A DNA stretch of 64,000 nucleotides from Paenibacillus sp. RUD330 (GCF_002243345.2 NZ_CP022655.2:3722501-3786500), one strand, 5' to 3'; shown: positions 47,880 to 57,655, counted from the first letter of the stretch. The notes: generated by a model from the sequence alone, not told the origin. Translations and numbers: made by a program.

Positions 47880-48548
47880 TCAGGACATGAACAACCGCGA
47901 GTACAGCGTCTCGTGGCGGATCATGGCCAGCTCGGCGTAAGGCATGTTGCTCCAAGCCTCTTCCGGCTCCATGCCGAGCGTTATCCCGGCGGCCCGCCCG
48001 GCATCCGCCGACAGCATGGCCAGCATGCGCTGGGCTTCCGTCTGCCCAATGGCCATCAGGCGAAGCGCGCTGTTCACCGCATTGCCGATGCTGCCGTACA
48101 GCCACCCCTGCACGGCCTGCTCCCGGCCGATGCCGCTCTGCCAGCAGATCCAGCCGAATACGAGCGGATGGGTCAGCAGGCATTCCCCTTCCCGGTATGC
48201 CTTCTCCAGCTCTTCCATGCGGCATCCCGGATAGATCGACGCCGCCAGCGCCAGCAGGCGCCGACCCATCTTCTCCATCCCGGAGCGGGTCTCGGTCCCG
48301 ATGCGCTGGACATGCACGATGCGCTCGGCCGCCCATAACCGCCGATACTCCCCTGCCGGCGCATCCCGGTATACGGCGGAGACGACCAGCGCATCCGTCG
48401 TCGCCCAGCTCTGCTCCAGCATCGCGCGCAAATACTGCTCCAGATCGGCGGAGCTGCGGATGCCGCCTTCCTGGATCAGCGTCTCCAAGCCGAAGCTGTG
48501 CGAGAAGCCTCCGATCGGCAGCGCCGAGTCCAGCAGCTGCTGCAGCAC
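47880..48548 (-). CDS. ureF: Urease accessory protein UreF (start uncertain)
   Basis: The UreF pattern is clear: LLDSALPIGGFSHSFGLETL, then VHVQRIGTETRSGMEKMGRR and GWLYGSIGNAVNSALRLMAI. The GTG at 48546-48548 gives 222 residues, but the codons just upstream (NWL in front of VLQQ) match the usual N-terminus of UreF, so translation probably starts earlier. A CTG at 48603-48605 overlaps the ureC stop (CTGA). UreF bridges UreD and UreG and gates nickel delivery. Confidence 0.85.
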   Translation of the reverse strand: MLQQLLDSALPIGGFSHSFGLETLIQEGGIRSSADLEQYLRAMLEQSWATTDALVVSAVYRDAPAGEYRRLWAAERIVHVQRIGTETRSGMEKMGRRLLALAASIYPGCRMEELEKAYREGECLLTHPLVFGWICWQSGIGREQAVQGWLYGSIGNAVNSALRLMAIGQTEAQRMLAMLSADAGRAAGITLGMEPEEAWSNMPYAELAMIRHETLYSRLFMS

Positions 48549-48601
48549 GAGCCAGTTGGCCGGAGGGGAGGGGAGAGAACCGCCGCTTCCGTTGCCGGAG
48601 G

Positions 48602-50317
48602 TCAGAATAAGAAGTACCTTTGCGCCATCGGCACGATTTCCGCAGGCTCGCAGGTCGCATGGACACCGTCCACCGTCACCTTGTAGGTCTCCGGGTCGAC
48701 CTCGATGACGGGGGTGGCGTCGTTATGGATCATGTCTTTTTTGGATACCGTCCGGCAGCCCTTGACCGGCTCCACCCGCTTCTGCAGGCCGAGCCGCTCC
48801 GCGATGCCGCTGTCATGGGCTGCTTGGGAGACGAATGTGATGCAGCTGCCGTACACCGCCCGGCCGTAAGCGGCGAACATCGGGCGGCCGAACACCGGCT
48901 GCGGCGTCGGAATCGAGGCGTTGGGATCGCCCATCTGCGCGAAGGCGATCATTCCGCCCTTCAGCACGAGATCGGGCTTCACTCCGAAGAACATCGGGCT
49001 CCAAAGCGCAAGATCGGCGAACTTTCCCGGCTCGACGGAGCCGACGAGATGGGAAACGCCATGGGTAATGGCCGGATTGATCGTGTATTTCGCCACATAC
49101 CGCTTGATCCGGAAGTTGTCGCCATGCTCATCGTCCGGGGCCAGCGGCCCGCGCTGCCTTTTCATCTTGTCCGCCGTCTGCCAGGTTCGGATAATCACTT
49201 CGCCGACGCGTCCCATTGCCTGGGAATCGGAGCTCAGCATGCTGAACACCCCCATATCGTGCAGGATATCCTCGGCGGCGATCGTCTCGGGACGGATGCG
49301 CGAGTCGGCGAACGCCACATCCTCGGGGATGCGCGAATCCAGATGATGGCATACCATCAGCATGTCCAGATGCTCCTCGATCGTGTTGACCGTGAACGGA
49401 CGGGTCGGATTCGTGGAGCTCGGCAGCACGTTGAGCTCTCCTGCCGCTGAGATGATGTCGGGGGCATGCCCTCCTCCCGCGCCTTCGGTATGGTAGGTAT
49501 GGATCGTCCTGCCGCCGATGGCGGCCAGCGTATCCTCCAGGAAGCCGGATTCGTTGAGCGTATCGGTATGGATCGCAACCTGCACGTCGTATCGGTCCGC
49601 CGCCTTCAGGCAGGCGTCGATCGCGGCGGGAGTGGTTCCCCAGTCTTCATGCAGCTTGAGGCCGATCGCTCCCGCCTCGATCTGCTCGATCAGCGGCTCC
49701 GTGAAGCTGGCGTTGCCCTTGCCGGTGAAGCCGAGATTCATCGGGAAAGCTTCGGCGGCCTCCAGCATGCGCTGCATATGCCAGGCACCGGGAGTGCAGG
49801 TCGTGGCGTTGGTGCCCGTTGCCGGACCCGTGCCGCCGCCGATCATCGTCGTGACGCCGGAGGAGAGCGCCGTCTCGATCTGCTGGGGACAAATGTAATG
49901 GATATGGGCGTCGATGCCTCCCGCCGTGACGATCTTGCCTTCGGCGGCTATGACCTCCGTGCCCGCTCCGACGGTCATGCCGGGCGTGACGCCGTCCATG
50001 ATGTCCGGATTGCCGGCCTTGCCGATCGCCACGATATGTCCGTCCCGGATGCCGATGTCGGCCTTGACGATGCCCCAGTGGTCGATGATGACGGCATTCG
50101 TGATCAGCGTGTCCAGCACTCCGTCGCTGCGGAGCGCCCGGCTCGACTGGCCCATGCCGTCGCGGATGACCTTGCCGCCGCCGAACTTGCATTCGTCGCC
50201 GTAGACGGTGTAATCCTTCTCGATGACCGCCCACAGCTCCGTATCGGCCAGCCTTACGGCGTCCCCGGCGGTAGGGCCGAACATGTCCGCGTAGCTTCTG
50301 CGGTCCATGTATCTCAT
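48602..50317 (-). CDS. ureC: Urease alpha subunit (catalytic)
   Basis: The ATG at 50315-50317 ([20 protein letters not shown]) gives 571 residues, the normal length. Nickel and catalytic residues are present: [14 protein letters not shown] (His pair), [12 protein letters not shown] (carbamylated Lys and His), [29 protein letters not shown], and the flap region [20 protein letters not shown] with the flap Cys/His. It hydrolyses urea to ammonia and carbamate. A 4-base overlap couples it to ureB. Confidence 0.96.
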   Translation of the reverse strand: MRYMDRRSYADMFGPTAGDAVRLADTELWAVIEKDYTVYGDECKFGGGKVIRDGMGQSSRALRSDGVLDTLITNAVIIDHWGIVKADIGIRDGHIVAIGKAGNPDIMDGVTPGMTVGAGTEVIAAEGKIVTAGGIDAHIHYICPQQIETALSSGVTTMIGGGTGPATGTNATTCTPGAWHMQRMLEAAEAFPMNLGFTGKGNASFTEPLIEQIEAGAIGLKLHEDWGTTPAAIDACLKAADRYDVQVAIHTDTLNESGFLEDTLAAIGGRTIHTYHTEGAGGGHAPDIISAAGELNVLPSSTNPTRPFTVNTIEEHLDMLMVCHHLDSRIPEDVAFADSRIRPETIAAEDILHDMGVFSMLSSDSQAMGRVGEVIIRTWQTADKMKRQRGPLAPDDEHGDNFRIKRYVAKYTINPAITHGVSHLVGSVEPGKFADLALWSPMFFGVKPDLVLKGGMIAFAQMGDPNASIPTPQPVFGRPMFAAYGRAVYGSCITFVSQAAHDSGIAERLGLQKRVEPVKGCRTVSKKDMIHNDATPVIEVDPETYKVTVDGVHATCEPAEIVPMAQRYFLF

Positions 50318-50688
50318 GCCTGCTCCCCCTCCCAAGCCTTCAGGCGGGCTCTCACCTCATCCGGCATCGCGCCGGCAGCCGCCGGTCCTCTCGTCATGCC
50401 GCTCAGCCCGAAGCCAAGGCGGCTTCCGCCGAGCTCGACAAGCTCGACCGGCTTCTCCTCGCCCGGCTCGAACCGCACGGCCGTGCCGGCAGGTATGTTG
50501 AGCCTCATGCCGAAAGCCTGCTCGCGGTCGAAGCTCAGCCCGCGATTCACTTCGAAGAAATGGTAATGCGAGCCGACCTGGACCGGCCGGTCTCCTTGGT
50601 TGACGACAAACAGCTCCGCGGTCCGCCGGCCTTCGTTGAGCTTGATCTCTCCCGGCAATATCCGGTATTCCCCTGGTATCACGGGCAT
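50314..50688 (-). CDS. ureB: Urease beta subunit
   Basis: The ATG at 50686-50688 ([20 protein letters not shown]) follows AAAGGGGA and is preferred to the start at 50709. The 124-residue protein contains [40 protein letters not shown] and [18 protein letters not shown], the conserved UreB core. It forms the urease trimer of heterotrimers with UreA and UreC. Confidence 0.95.
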   Translation of the reverse strand: MPVIPGEYRILPGEIKLNEGRRTAELFVVNQGDRPVQVGSHYHFFEVNRGLSFDREQAFGMRLNIPAGTAVRFEPGEEKPVELVELGGSRLGFGLSGMTRGPAAAGAMPDEVRARLKAWEGEQA

Positions 50689-50763
50689 TCCCCTTTCCCT
50701 CAAAAGCATGGCGCCCGCAGCTCCCGAAGCCGTCTCGACCGGCCTCCGGCTGCTGCCGAACGA

Positions 50764-51069
50764 TCAGCCCGATATGGGCTGGTGCACGGTCACGAGCTTC
50801 GTCCCGTCAGGGAATGTCGCCTCGACCTGAACCTCATGGATCATCTCCGGTATGCCCGCCATCACCTGGTCCCGGCGCAGGATCCGCGTGCCGTATTCCA
50901 TCAGGCGCGCGACCGTAAGGCCGTCTCGGGCGCCCTCCATGATCTCGGAAGTAATGAGCGCGATGCTCTCGGGATAATTGAGCTTGACTCCCCGGTCAAG
51001 CCGCCTGCGAGCCACGTCGGCGGCCATTGTGATGAGCAGCTTCTCTTTTTCCCGCTCATTCAACTGCAT
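50764..51069 (-). CDS. ureA: Urease gamma subunit
   Basis: The ATG at 51067-51069 ([20 protein letters not shown]) gives 101 residues, the normal size. [40 protein letters not shown] and [20 protein letters not shown] are conserved. It is the first gene of the operon, behind a GlnR/TnrA-type promoter. A 75-bp gap separates it from ureB. Confidence 0.96.
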   Translation of the reverse strand: MQLNEREKEKLLITMAADVARRRLDRGVKLNYPESIALITSEIMEGARDGLTVARLMEYGTRILRRDQVMAGIPEMIHEVQVEATFPDGTKLVTVHQPISG

Positions 51070-51100
51070 CCCTTTCACCCCTTATGCCAGAATTAGTTCC

Positions 51101-51129
51101 ATTATAGTCACGCCGGCGGCGGAAGTAAA
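51101..51129 (-). promoter_or_regulatory. Urease operon promoter
   Basis: On the minus strand TTTACT (51124-51129) and TATAAT (51101-51106) are 17 bp apart, and the start site should be near 51094, about 25 bases before ureA. The -35 is weak, as expected for an activated promoter. Confidence 0.65.
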
Positions 51130-51136
51130 CATGTTA

Positions 51137-51153
51137 TGTTAGTAAATCTAACA
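51137..51153. promoter_or_regulatory. GlnR/TnrA-type nitrogen box
   Basis: TGTTAGTAAATCTAACA fits TGTNA-N7-TNACA at every fixed position. Its centre is about 51 bp upstream of the predicted start site, the position from which TnrA activates in Bacillus. It suggests that the urease operon is switched on under nitrogen limitation. Confidence 0.75.
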
Positions 51154-51176
51154 TCAACAAGCCTTCGCTGCATGCA

Positions 51177-51210
51177 AAAAAAGAAGCTTCCGCCTTGGGC
51201 GAAGCTTCCT
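51177..51210 (-). terminator. Terminator after the 39-residue membrane peptide gene
   Basis: On the minus strand GAAGCTTCGCC caa GGCGGAAGCTTC is followed by seven T. Confidence 0.8.
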
Positions 51211-51269
51211 GATTCCATGCCGCTATGCTGTTCCTTCGATCACATCGCCGCTCTCCAGCGGCTGCTCTG

Positions 51270-51389
51270 CTACCAGATCCGCAGCAGAATATCGACTAAT
51301 CCCACGTTTTTGCCGCCGTCTCCGCCTACCAGCAGAACGGCCATCAAGATAACCGCGCATGCCATGACCATCATCCACAGATGCCTCAA
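51270..51389 (-). CDS. Small single-pass membrane protein, 39 aa
   Basis: A TTG start at 51387-51389 follows GGAGGGGACGTCC. The product reads MRHLWMMVMACAVILMAVLL with one membrane helix, then VGGDGGKNVGLVDILLRIW. A good binding site before it and a terminator after it support a real gene. It lies downstream of the histidine kinase gene on the same strand. The function is unknown. Confidence 0.6.
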   Translation of the reverse strand: MRHLWMMVMACAVILMAVLLVGGDGGKNVGLVDILLRIW

Positions 51390-51483
51390 GGACGTCCCCT
51401 CCTCAGCGTCATTGTCTGCTCCTATTGTAGCCGAGCCGGGAGAGGCATACCGTAACGTAATCCTAAAAATTTCTTAAGAAATC

Positions 51484-52629
51484 CTAAAGAGCGTCTAATG
51501 CTGTCGCTTCGCGTCCCTTTTCCGCCTGCGGGACAGCGGCTCCGGCCAGCGGGAGCCTGACCTGGAAGCTCGTCATGAAGGGATCGCTCGCCGCGGATAG
51601 GGTTCCTCCATGCTGCTCCACAATGCCTTTGGCGATCGCCAGACCGAGTCCGGTGCCGCCGCTGCCGTCGCCTCTCGCCTTGTCGACCCGGTAGAACCGG
51701 TCGAACAGATGGGGCAGATCGATGGACGGAATCATTTCTCCGTAATTGACCACTTCGACTACGGCTTCGCCTCCGGACCCCGAAGCGATCAGATCGACTC
51801 TGCCTCCATCCTTGCCGTAGCGGATCGCGTTGGCGAGCAGATTCTCGAATACGCGCACCATTTTGTCGGAATCTCCCGTCACCATCAGCTTGTCGGCCGG
51901 CGCCCTCAGCTCCGTGTCCAGGCCCGCCTCCTCCAGCGGCACCCGGTACTGCAGCAGCAGCTGACGGAGCAGCTCCGTCAGATTGAAGGTCAGCTTGCGC
52001 TGCGGCGCGGTCTCATACCTCATCTTGGTGTAGTCGAACAGATCGTTGATCAGCACGTGGAGCCGCTTGGACTTCTCGTAAGCGATGCTGACATAATGGC
52101 GCAGCTCGACTTCATCCCTGCACCGGTCCTGCTGGATCAGCCCGAGGTACCCGATGATGGAGGTCAGCGGCGTGCGCAGGTCATGGGAGACATTCGTGAT
52201 GAGCTCGCTCTTGGTCTGCTCCGCCCTGCGCTCCTCGTCCAGCGACAACTGCAGCTTGTGGACGAGATAGTTGATGTAGGAAGCGAGATCTCCCAGCTCG
52301 TTCTTCTGCCGGACGGGAACCTTGTAGCCGAAATGCCCGTCGGCGATATAGCGGACGCTGCGGCTGACGTCGCGGAAATACCGGAACTGCCTCTGCTGCA
52401 GCAGCAGCAAATAAACGAGGAACAGGATCAGGGCCAGAATGACGAGCGTGAAATCCCCCAGCTGGTCGATCATCAGATGGGCGAAGGAGCGCAGCGACGG
52501 GAACGTCACCGCCAGCCTCTCGGCGGCGATGACCATGAGCGCGGAGGTGATGACCGCCAGCGCCGCGCTCGCCGCCAGATGAACGAGCAGGCGGACCGTC
52601 ATGTCCTTGACGATAGTGTCATCCTTCAA
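51484..52629 (-). CDS. Two-component sensor histidine kinase (VanS/PhoR-like)
   Basis: The 381-residue protein has two membrane segments (about 12-35 and 58-77), a HAMP-like linker, the phosphoacceptor block ITNVSHDLRTPLTSIIGY (His near 151), and ATPase boxes NLLANAIRYG, LFDRFYRVDK and GGTGLGLAIAKGIVEQHGG. The short extracytoplasmic part gives no clue to the ligand; envelope signals are common for this type. It overlaps the regulator gene by 11 bases. Confidence 0.92.
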   Translation of the reverse strand: MKDDTIVKDMTVRLLVHLAASAALAVITSALMVIAAERLAVTFPSLRSFAHLMIDQLGDFTLVILALILFLVYLLLLQQRQFRYFRDVSRSVRYIADGHFGYKVPVRQKNELGDLASYINYLVHKLQLSLDEERRAEQTKSELITNVSHDLRTPLTSIIGYLGLIQQDRCRDEVELRHYVSIAYEKSKRLHVLINDLFDYTKMRYETAPQRKLTFNLTELLRQLLLQYRVPLEEAGLDTELRAPADKLMVTGDSDKMVRVFENLLANAIRYGKDGGRVDLIASGSGGEAVVEVVNYGEMIPSIDLPHLFDRFYRVDKARGDGSGGTGLGLAIAKGIVEQHGGTLSAASDPFMTSFQVRLPLAGAAVPQAEKGREATALDAL

Positions 52630-53329
52630 TTTTGTAGCCTACCCCCCATACGGTCACGATGAACTTGTCTCCGGTTTCCTGCTCGAGCTTGTCCCTCAGC
52701 TTGCTGATATGGACCATCACCGTATTGTTGGACTCGTAGAACTTCTCTTTCCATACTTGCTGGAAGATGTCCTCCGCGCTGAATACCCGCCCCGGATGCG
52801 AGGCGAGCAGATGAAGAATGGCGAACTCTGTGCTCGTCAGATGCATCTGCCTGCCGTCCGCGCGCAGGACGACGGCATGGGTGCTCTTGTCGATGCGCAG
52901 CGGCCCGAGATCGACCGCCTCCTCCGCATCCGCGCCTCCGGCCTGCGAGGACTTGGGATATTGATAGGCCCGCCTAAGCAGGGATTTCACCCTTGCGACC
53001 AGCTCCAGCGGGTTGAACGGCTTGACCATGTAGTCGTCCGCTCCCGTCATGAGTCCCATGATCTTGTCCATGTCCTCGGCCTTGGCGCTCAGCATGAGGA
53101 TCGGAACGGGAACCTCGTGGTCCTTGCGGATTCTGCGGCACACCTCGAGGCCGCTCAGCTTCGGCATCATGATATCGAGAACGACCAGATGGTAGGACCC
53201 GTCCGCAAGCAGCGCGAGCGCTTCCTCGCCGTCATGGGCGGTCGCCGTCTGGTAGCCTTCATTGGATAGATAAATTTGGATCAATTCCGCAATCTCGCGG
53301 TCGTCGTCGACGATCAGCAGCTTTTTCAC
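52619..53329 (-). CDS. OmpR-family response regulator
   Basis: The GTG at 53327-53329 is favoured because AAGGGGTGG lies eight bases upstream; the GTG four codons earlier is inside that site. The receiver domain has the acidic pair VDDDRE, the phosphorylated Asp in LVVLDIMMP (about residue 52-56) and KPFNP. The C-terminal winged helix shows LTSTEFAILHLLASHPGRVF and TVMVHISKLRDKLE, VWGVGYKIEG. It pairs with the kinase downstream. Confidence 0.93.
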   Translation of the reverse strand: MKKLLIVDDDREIAELIQIYLSNEGYQTATAHDGEEALALLADGSYHLVVLDIMMPKLSGLEVCRRIRKDHEVPVPILMLSAKAEDMDKIMGLMTGADDYMVKPFNPLELVARVKSLLRRAYQYPKSSQAGGADAEEAVDLGPLRIDKSTHAVVLRADGRQMHLTSTEFAILHLLASHPGRVFSAEDIFQQVWKEKFYESNNTVMVHISKLRDKLEQETGDKFIVTVWGVGYKIEG

Positions 53330-53443
53330 AACCGATACCACCCCTTACAGCCACTATACCGCAGAGCCGGGCGGCTTGAAAGGCATGGCGGCCAATCGTC
53401 AGACAGGTTTAAGCTTTCCTTTAGGTTTCCTTTAACATGCAGC

Positions 53444-53482
53444 AGAAAGACCCCGCTCCTGCGCCATGCAGGGACGGGGTTC
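53444..53482 (-). terminator. Terminator of the stalk-domain gene
   Basis: On the minus strand ACCCCG-tc-CCTGC atggc GCAGG-ag-CGGGGT is followed by CTTTCT. Confidence 0.65.
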
Positions 53483-53512
53483 TCCATACGGCCGCGGATA
53501 GGCGGAAGGCGA

Positions 53513-54019
53513 TCAGCTCTTGTCGCTGGCAGCCTTGTCCGTAATGTTGATCAGATTCTGATCCGGGTTGTACCAGCAATAGGCTCCGAGCGACTCCGAT
53601 ACAAATCGCAGCGGCACCATCGTCGCGCCGCTCAGGTTGCGCGCCGGCACGTCCAGCTCGACCTTGTTGCCATTGATGGAGGCCGCCGTCTTGTTGACGG
53701 TCAGCTCGATTGTGGTCGTCCCTTTCGTCGCCTTGATGCTCTGGTCGAACTGGTTCCAGTCCACCTGGGCTCCCATCGCTTCGAACACGCCGCGGAGCGG
53801 GACGAGGGTTCTGCCTTTCTCGATGACCGGATCATGGTTCATGTCGTACGACGTTCCGTTGATGATGATCCGCGGAAGCTCCTTGGCGGCATCGGCTTGA
53901 ACGGGAGCCAGCAGTCCCGCTCCGGCAATAAGCGCGGCCGCTGCGACTGCGGCGGCTGGCTTCAGCTTGCGGAATCCTGGGGATGCAGGACGGGCGAAGA
54001 AACGGTGAATGGGACTCAT
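53513..54019 (-). CDS. Secreted stalk-domain (copper amine oxidase N-like) protein, 168 aa
   Basis: The ATG at 54017-54019 (MSPIHRFFARPASPGFRKLK) follows AAGGAGG. A signal peptide covers about residues 1-45 (LKPAAAVAAAALIAGAGLLA), cleaved near VQADAA. Two stalk-domain repeats follow: IINGTSYDMNHDPVIEKGRT, LVPLRGVFEAMGAQVDW and then VELDVPARNLSGATMVPLRF, VSESLGA. Such proteins sit in the wall of Paenibacillaceae, with unknown detailed function. The prophage gene at 9518 has the same domain. Confidence 0.88.
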   Translation of the reverse strand: MSPIHRFFARPASPGFRKLKPAAAVAAAALIAGAGLLAPVQADAAKELPRIIINGTSYDMNHDPVIEKGRTLVPLRGVFEAMGAQVDWNQFDQSIKATKGTTTIELTVNKTAASINGNKVELDVPARNLSGATMVPLRFVSESLGAYCWYNPDQNLINITDKAASDKS

Positions 54020-54219
54020 GGATGGGTTTGCCTCCTTTGGCAATGGACGGAATGAACGGCTCTGATTGTTATTAAACCGCTTTCGGCCGGAAAAAACGGC
54101 GAAACGTCTTCATTTTGCGACCGCATCATCGAAGCGAAGCATCAATGCGGCAATCTGTAGTCAAGCCTTCCCCACTATGGTAGAATCATAGAATGACGTT
54201 ATACCTGGGAGGGACAGAC

Positions 54220-55905
54220 ATGGCACCGAAGAAAATGCGTTCCGATATGATCAAGAAGGGCTTCGACCGCGCCCCGCACCGCAGCCTGCTGCGCGCTGCC
54301 GGCGTCAAGGAAGAAGATTTCGACAAGCCGTTCATCGCCGTCTGCAATTCATACATCGATATTATTCCGGGCCACGTGCATCTCCAGGAGTTCGGCAAAG
54401 TCGTCAAGGAAGCGATCCGCGAAGCCGGCGGCGTGCCGTTCGAGTTCAACACGATCGGCGTCGACGACGGCATCGCGATGGGCCACATCGGCATGCGCTA
54501 CTCGCTCGCCAGCCGCGAGATCATCGCCGACTCCGTCGAGACGGTCGTCAACGCGCACTGGTTCGACGGCATGGTATGCATCCCTAACTGCGACAAGATC
54601 ACCCCCGGCATGATGATGGGCATGCTGCGCGTCAACATCCCGTCCATCATGGTCAGCGGCGGTCCGATGAAGGCCGGCCGCACCAGCGACGGACGCGCGA
54701 TCTCCCTGACGAGCGTATTCGAGGGCGTCGGCCAGTTCATGGCCGGCAAGATCGACGAGGTCGGCCTGACCGAGCTGGAGCAGTTCGGCTGTCCGACATG
54801 CGGCTCCTGTTCCGGCATGTTCACGGCCAACTCCATGAACTGCCTCGCCGAGGCGCTCGGACTCGCTCTTCCGGGCAACGGCTCCATTCTAGCCGTCTCG
54901 CCGGAGCGCAAGGATTTCGTCCGCGAATCCGCCCGCCAGCTCATGAAGCTGATCGAGCTCGATCTGCGTCCGCGCGATATCGTGACCGCCGAGGCCATCG
55001 ACAACGCCTTCGCGCTGGACATGGCCATGGGCGGCTCCACGAACACCGTTCTGCATACGCTCGCCATCGCCCATGAAGCCGGCATCGACTACCCGATCGC
55101 CCGCATCAACGAAGTCGCCAACCGTGTGCCGCATCTGTCCAAGCTGGCCCCTGCCTCCGACCTCCACATGGAGGATGTGCATGATGCCGGCGGCGTAAGC
55201 GCCGTTCTGAACGAGCTGCTCAGGAAAGAAGGCGCGCTCCATACGGAATGCATGACCGTCACCGGCAAGACGATCCGCGAGAACGTCGAGAATACGGAAG
55301 TGAAGCGCCGCGACGTCGTCCGGCCTATCGAGGATCCGCATTCCGAGCGCGGCGGCCTGGCCGTCCTCTTCGGCAACCTGGCGCCGGACGGCGCGATCAT
55401 CAAGGTCGGCGCCGTAGACAAATCCGTCGGCGGCTACCACCGCGGACCGGCCATCTGCTTCGACTCCCAGGACGCGGTTCTGGAAGGTCTCAGCAAGGGT
55501 CTCGTCAAGGAAGGCCATGTCGTCGTCATCCGCTACGAAGGACCGAAGGGCGGTCCCGGCATGCCGGAAATGCTCGCCCCCACCTCCCAGATCGTGGGCA
55601 TGGGACTCGGTGCCAAGGTCGGCCTGATCACCGACGGCCGCTTCTCCGGCGCATCGCGCGGCATCAGCATCGGCCATATCTCGCCTGAGGCAGCCGACGG
55701 CGGCCCATTGGCCTTCGTCAACGACGGCGACATCATCGAGCTGGACATGAACAACCGGACGATCCAGCTGGAGATCAGCGACGAGGAAATGGCCAAGCGG
55801 CGTGCGGAATGGACCGGCTTCGAGCCGAAGATCAAGCGCGGCTACCTGGCCCGCTACTCCCATCTCGTCACTTCCGCCAGCACCGGCGGCGTCATGAGAA
55901 TCTGA
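54220..55905 (+). CDS. ilvD: Dihydroxy-acid dehydratase
   Basis: The ATG at 54220 ([20 protein letters not shown]) follows GGGAGGGACAGAC and gives 561 residues, the normal length. Iron-sulfur cluster ligands lie in [26 protein letters not shown] and [28 protein letters not shown] and [19 protein letters not shown] are also conserved. It converts 2,3-dihydroxy-isovalerate (or -methylvalerate) to the 2-keto acid in valine, leucine and isoleucine synthesis. It is a single gene here, closed by a strong terminator. Confidence 0.96.
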   Translation: MAPKKMRSDMIKKGFDRAPHRSLLRAAGVKEEDFDKPFIAVCNSYIDIIPGHVHLQEFGKVVKEAIREAGGVPFEFNTIGVDDGIAMGHIGMRYSLASREIIADSVETVVNAHWFDGMVCIPNCDKITPGMMMGMLRVNIPSIMVSGGPMKAGRTSDGRAISLTSVFEGVGQFMAGKIDEVGLTELEQFGCPTCGSCSGMFTANSMNCLAEALGLALPGNGSILAVSPERKDFVRESARQLMKLIELDLRPRDIVTAEAIDNAFALDMAMGGSTNTVLHTLAIAHEAGIDYPIARINEVANRVPHLSKLAPASDLHMEDVHDAGGVSAVLNELLRKEGALHTECMTVTGKTIRENVENTEVKRRDVVRPIEDPHSERGGLAVLFGNLAPDGAIIKVGAVDKSVGGYHRGPAICFDSQDAVLEGLSKGLVKEGHVVVIRYEGPKGGPGMPEMLAPTSQIVGMGLGAKVGLITDGRFSGASRGISIGHISPEAADGGPLAFVNDGDIIELDMNNRTIQLEISDEEMAKRRAEWTGFEPKIKRGYLARYSHLVTSASTGGVMRI

Positions 55906-55922
55906 TTCACGCCATAACCGAA

Positions 55923-55958
55923 CAATCCCCCTGCGCTTGCCGCAGGGGGATTGTTTTT
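55923..55958. terminator. Terminator of ilvD
   Basis: CAATCCCCCTGCG cttgc CGCAGGGGGATTG is followed by TTTTT. It also lies just beyond the convergent anti-sigma gene. Confidence 0.9.
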
Positions 55959-55980
55959 CGTTCGGCTTCCATGGTTCACA

Positions 55981-56943
55981 TCAAGCCTTCAGGCCTCCGG
56001 CCATGACCATCGTTCCGCGCGGCGCGGTGCCGAACGCATCCGGCTCCAGTGTGATCGCCACCTGATCGAAGGAATCCGGCTTGAACGTGAACGTAATGGC
56101 GCCGGAGCCGTTCACCGGCTTGAACGTGCCGGCATTCACGGGCTTGTCGCCCTTGATGAGCCATACCTGGAAAGCCTGGCTGTCCTTAAGCGCGGGAAGC
56201 TTGCTGGCCTGCACGATCAAGTGCGTGCCCTTGGCATCCACGACGATATATGCCTGCCCTTTGGCGACCATATTTTTGACGGGCTTGAGCGAGATGATCT
56301 GGCTTACGGCCGCGTCGGCCGACGGCTTCATCACTTCCTGCAGCTCCGACTGGGCCTGCACCAGATTCTGCCTGGCCGCCTCGAGCTCGCCCGAGAGCAG
56401 TTCATTCCTTTTGCCGAGGCTGTCCATGCGCTGGGCGAGGGTGCCGCACACAAGCAGCATGACCGCTGCCGCTCCGGCCAGAAGCGCCACCAGACGAGGC
56501 CTGCGTCCGCCGGCTGCAGCAGTCCTTCTGCCGCTTCCGTCGCTCGAAGTCCAGGCTGTCGATCCTGCGTCCGCGCTTCGCTTGGTCGCGGAACCCGCTT
56601 CTGTCCGCCGGCTCCCGGAAGCAGCTGCCTCGGGGAGATCCACCTTCGCCCGAGCGGCAGCGGCTTCCCTTCTCAAGCCCGGCTCCTGAGCGTCGCTCCG
56701 GCCGAGCACCGCTCCCAGCACTCGTTTCTTCATTCCCTCGGGAGGATCGACCGGATCGACCGCCAGCGGCAGCAGATTCATCAGCTTCCGCAGCTCCTGC
56801 AGCTCCGCGCCGCATTCAGCGCACTGCTCCAGATGCTCTTCGAATGCGGCGCGCTCAGCGGCGTCAAGCGCTCCTGCGGCGTACAGCTCCACATTGTCGC
56901 ATTCCGCGTTTTTGCCATGCGGCTGATTGGGCTGGCTTGTCAT
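55981..56943 (-). CDS. Membrane zinc anti-sigma factor (RskA-type)
   Basis: The ATG at 56941-56943 (MTSQPNQPHGKNAECDNVEL) overlaps the sigma gene stop (ATGA). The cytoplasmic ZAS motif is H-x3-C-x2-C in EEHLEQCAECGAELQELRKL (about 33-52). A Ser/Ala-rich linker, one membrane helix (LVALLAGAAAVMLLVCGTLA, about 155-175), a coiled coil and an extracytoplasmic RskA-like beta domain (QAFQVWLIKGDKPVNAGTFK) follow. It should hold the ECF sigma factor until regulated proteolysis. Confidence 0.9.
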   Translation of the reverse strand: MTSQPNQPHGKNAECDNVELYAAGALDAAERAAFEEHLEQCAECGAELQELRKLMNLLPLAVDPVDPPEGMKKRVLGAVLGRSDAQEPGLRREAAAARAKVDLPEAAASGSRRTEAGSATKRSADAGSTAWTSSDGSGRRTAAAGGRRPRLVALLAGAAAVMLLVCGTLAQRMDSLGKRNELLSGELEAARQNLVQAQSELQEVMKPSADAAVSQIISLKPVKNMVAKGQAYIVVDAKGTHLIVQASKLPALKDSQAFQVWLIKGDKPVNAGTFKPVNGSGAITFTFKPDSFDQVAITLEPDAFGTAPRGTMVMAGGLKA

Positions 56944-57518
56944 GATCGAACCCCCTCTCTCCAGACTTCCCCGAGACTTTTGCGCAGCTGCCTGAGCGCC
57001 AGCCGGACCCGGCTTTTGACTGTGCCCAGCGGAATATGATGCAGCTCGGATATTTCCTGCTGCGTGTATCCCCCGTAATAAACCCATTCCAGCACCCGCT
57101 TCTGCTCCTCGTTAAGCTCCGCCAGAGCTTCCTTCACATGCTCCGCCATGAGCCTGTCCATCGCAGCCTGCTCCGTCGTCTCCGGGTCCTTGACCCCCTG
57201 CCAGTCCTCCTCGGATCCCGAAGCCGCCGGACGGCGGTCGCGCTTGCGGATCCAGTCGATGGAGAGGTTGCGCGCGAGCGTGAACATCCATGTGCTCACT
57301 TTGCCTGTGCGCCGGTTCAGGTCAAACGATTCGGCATGATTCCATACTTTGAAAAAAAGCTCCTGCACGATTTCCTCCGACGCCATGACGTCTCCGACGA
57401 TGCGGTAGACAAAGGCGTAGACGGGCCGCTCATATCGATCATACAGCTGCTCGAGAGCATCGCTGTCCTTCGCCGCTATCCGTTGGAGGAGCTGCTCCTC
57501 CCAAGCCGTTTCGCTCAT
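56940..57518 (-). CDS. ECF sigma factor
   Basis: The 192-residue protein has region 2 (LEQLYDRYERPVYAFVYRIV, EEIVQELFFKVWNHAESFDL, STWMFTLARNLSIDWIRKRD) and region 4 (EEQKRVLEWVYYGGYTQQEI, HIPLGTVKSRVRLALRQLRK). It resembles the SigK-type ECF group partnered with RskA-like anti-sigma factors. The partner gene follows with a 4-base overlap. The inducing signal cannot be read from the sequence. Confidence 0.93.
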   Translation of the reverse strand: MSETAWEEQLLQRIAAKDSDALEQLYDRYERPVYAFVYRIVGDVMASEEIVQELFFKVWNHAESFDLNRRTGKVSTWMFTLARNLSIDWIRKRDRRPAASGSEEDWQGVKDPETTEQAAMDRLMAEHVKEALAELNEEQKRVLEWVYYGGYTQQEISELHHIPLGTVKSRVRLALRQLRKSLGEVWREGVRS

Positions 57519-57587
57519 TGTTTCCTCTCCTTCCCGCTTCTCCCATCATAGCCTTTCCCGCCCGAAAGTCCAGTGGATTTCCGGACA

Positions 57588-57633
57588 CAAAAAAGACTGC
57601 TTCACGGAGAGCGGCGCTCCGAAAAGCAGTCTT
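57588..57633 (-). terminator. Terminator of the deacetylase gene
   Basis: Arms AAGACTGCTT and AAGCAGTCTT with an inner GGAG/CTCC stem are followed on the minus strand by TTTTTTG. Confidence 0.85.
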
Positions 57634-57655
57634 GCCTCATCTGATGCGCCGAGCT

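Noticed and set aside
47737-48666. A 309-codon minus-strand ORF overlapping ureF and the end of ureC
   Set aside because: It is in a different frame from the clearly recognisable UreF, has a composition dominated by Arg/Gly/Ala as GC-rich shadows do, and has no family signature.
49466-50566. A 366-codon plus-strand ORF antisense to ureC and ureB
   Set aside because: UreC and UreB are certain on the minus strand and the plus-strand frame has no domain.
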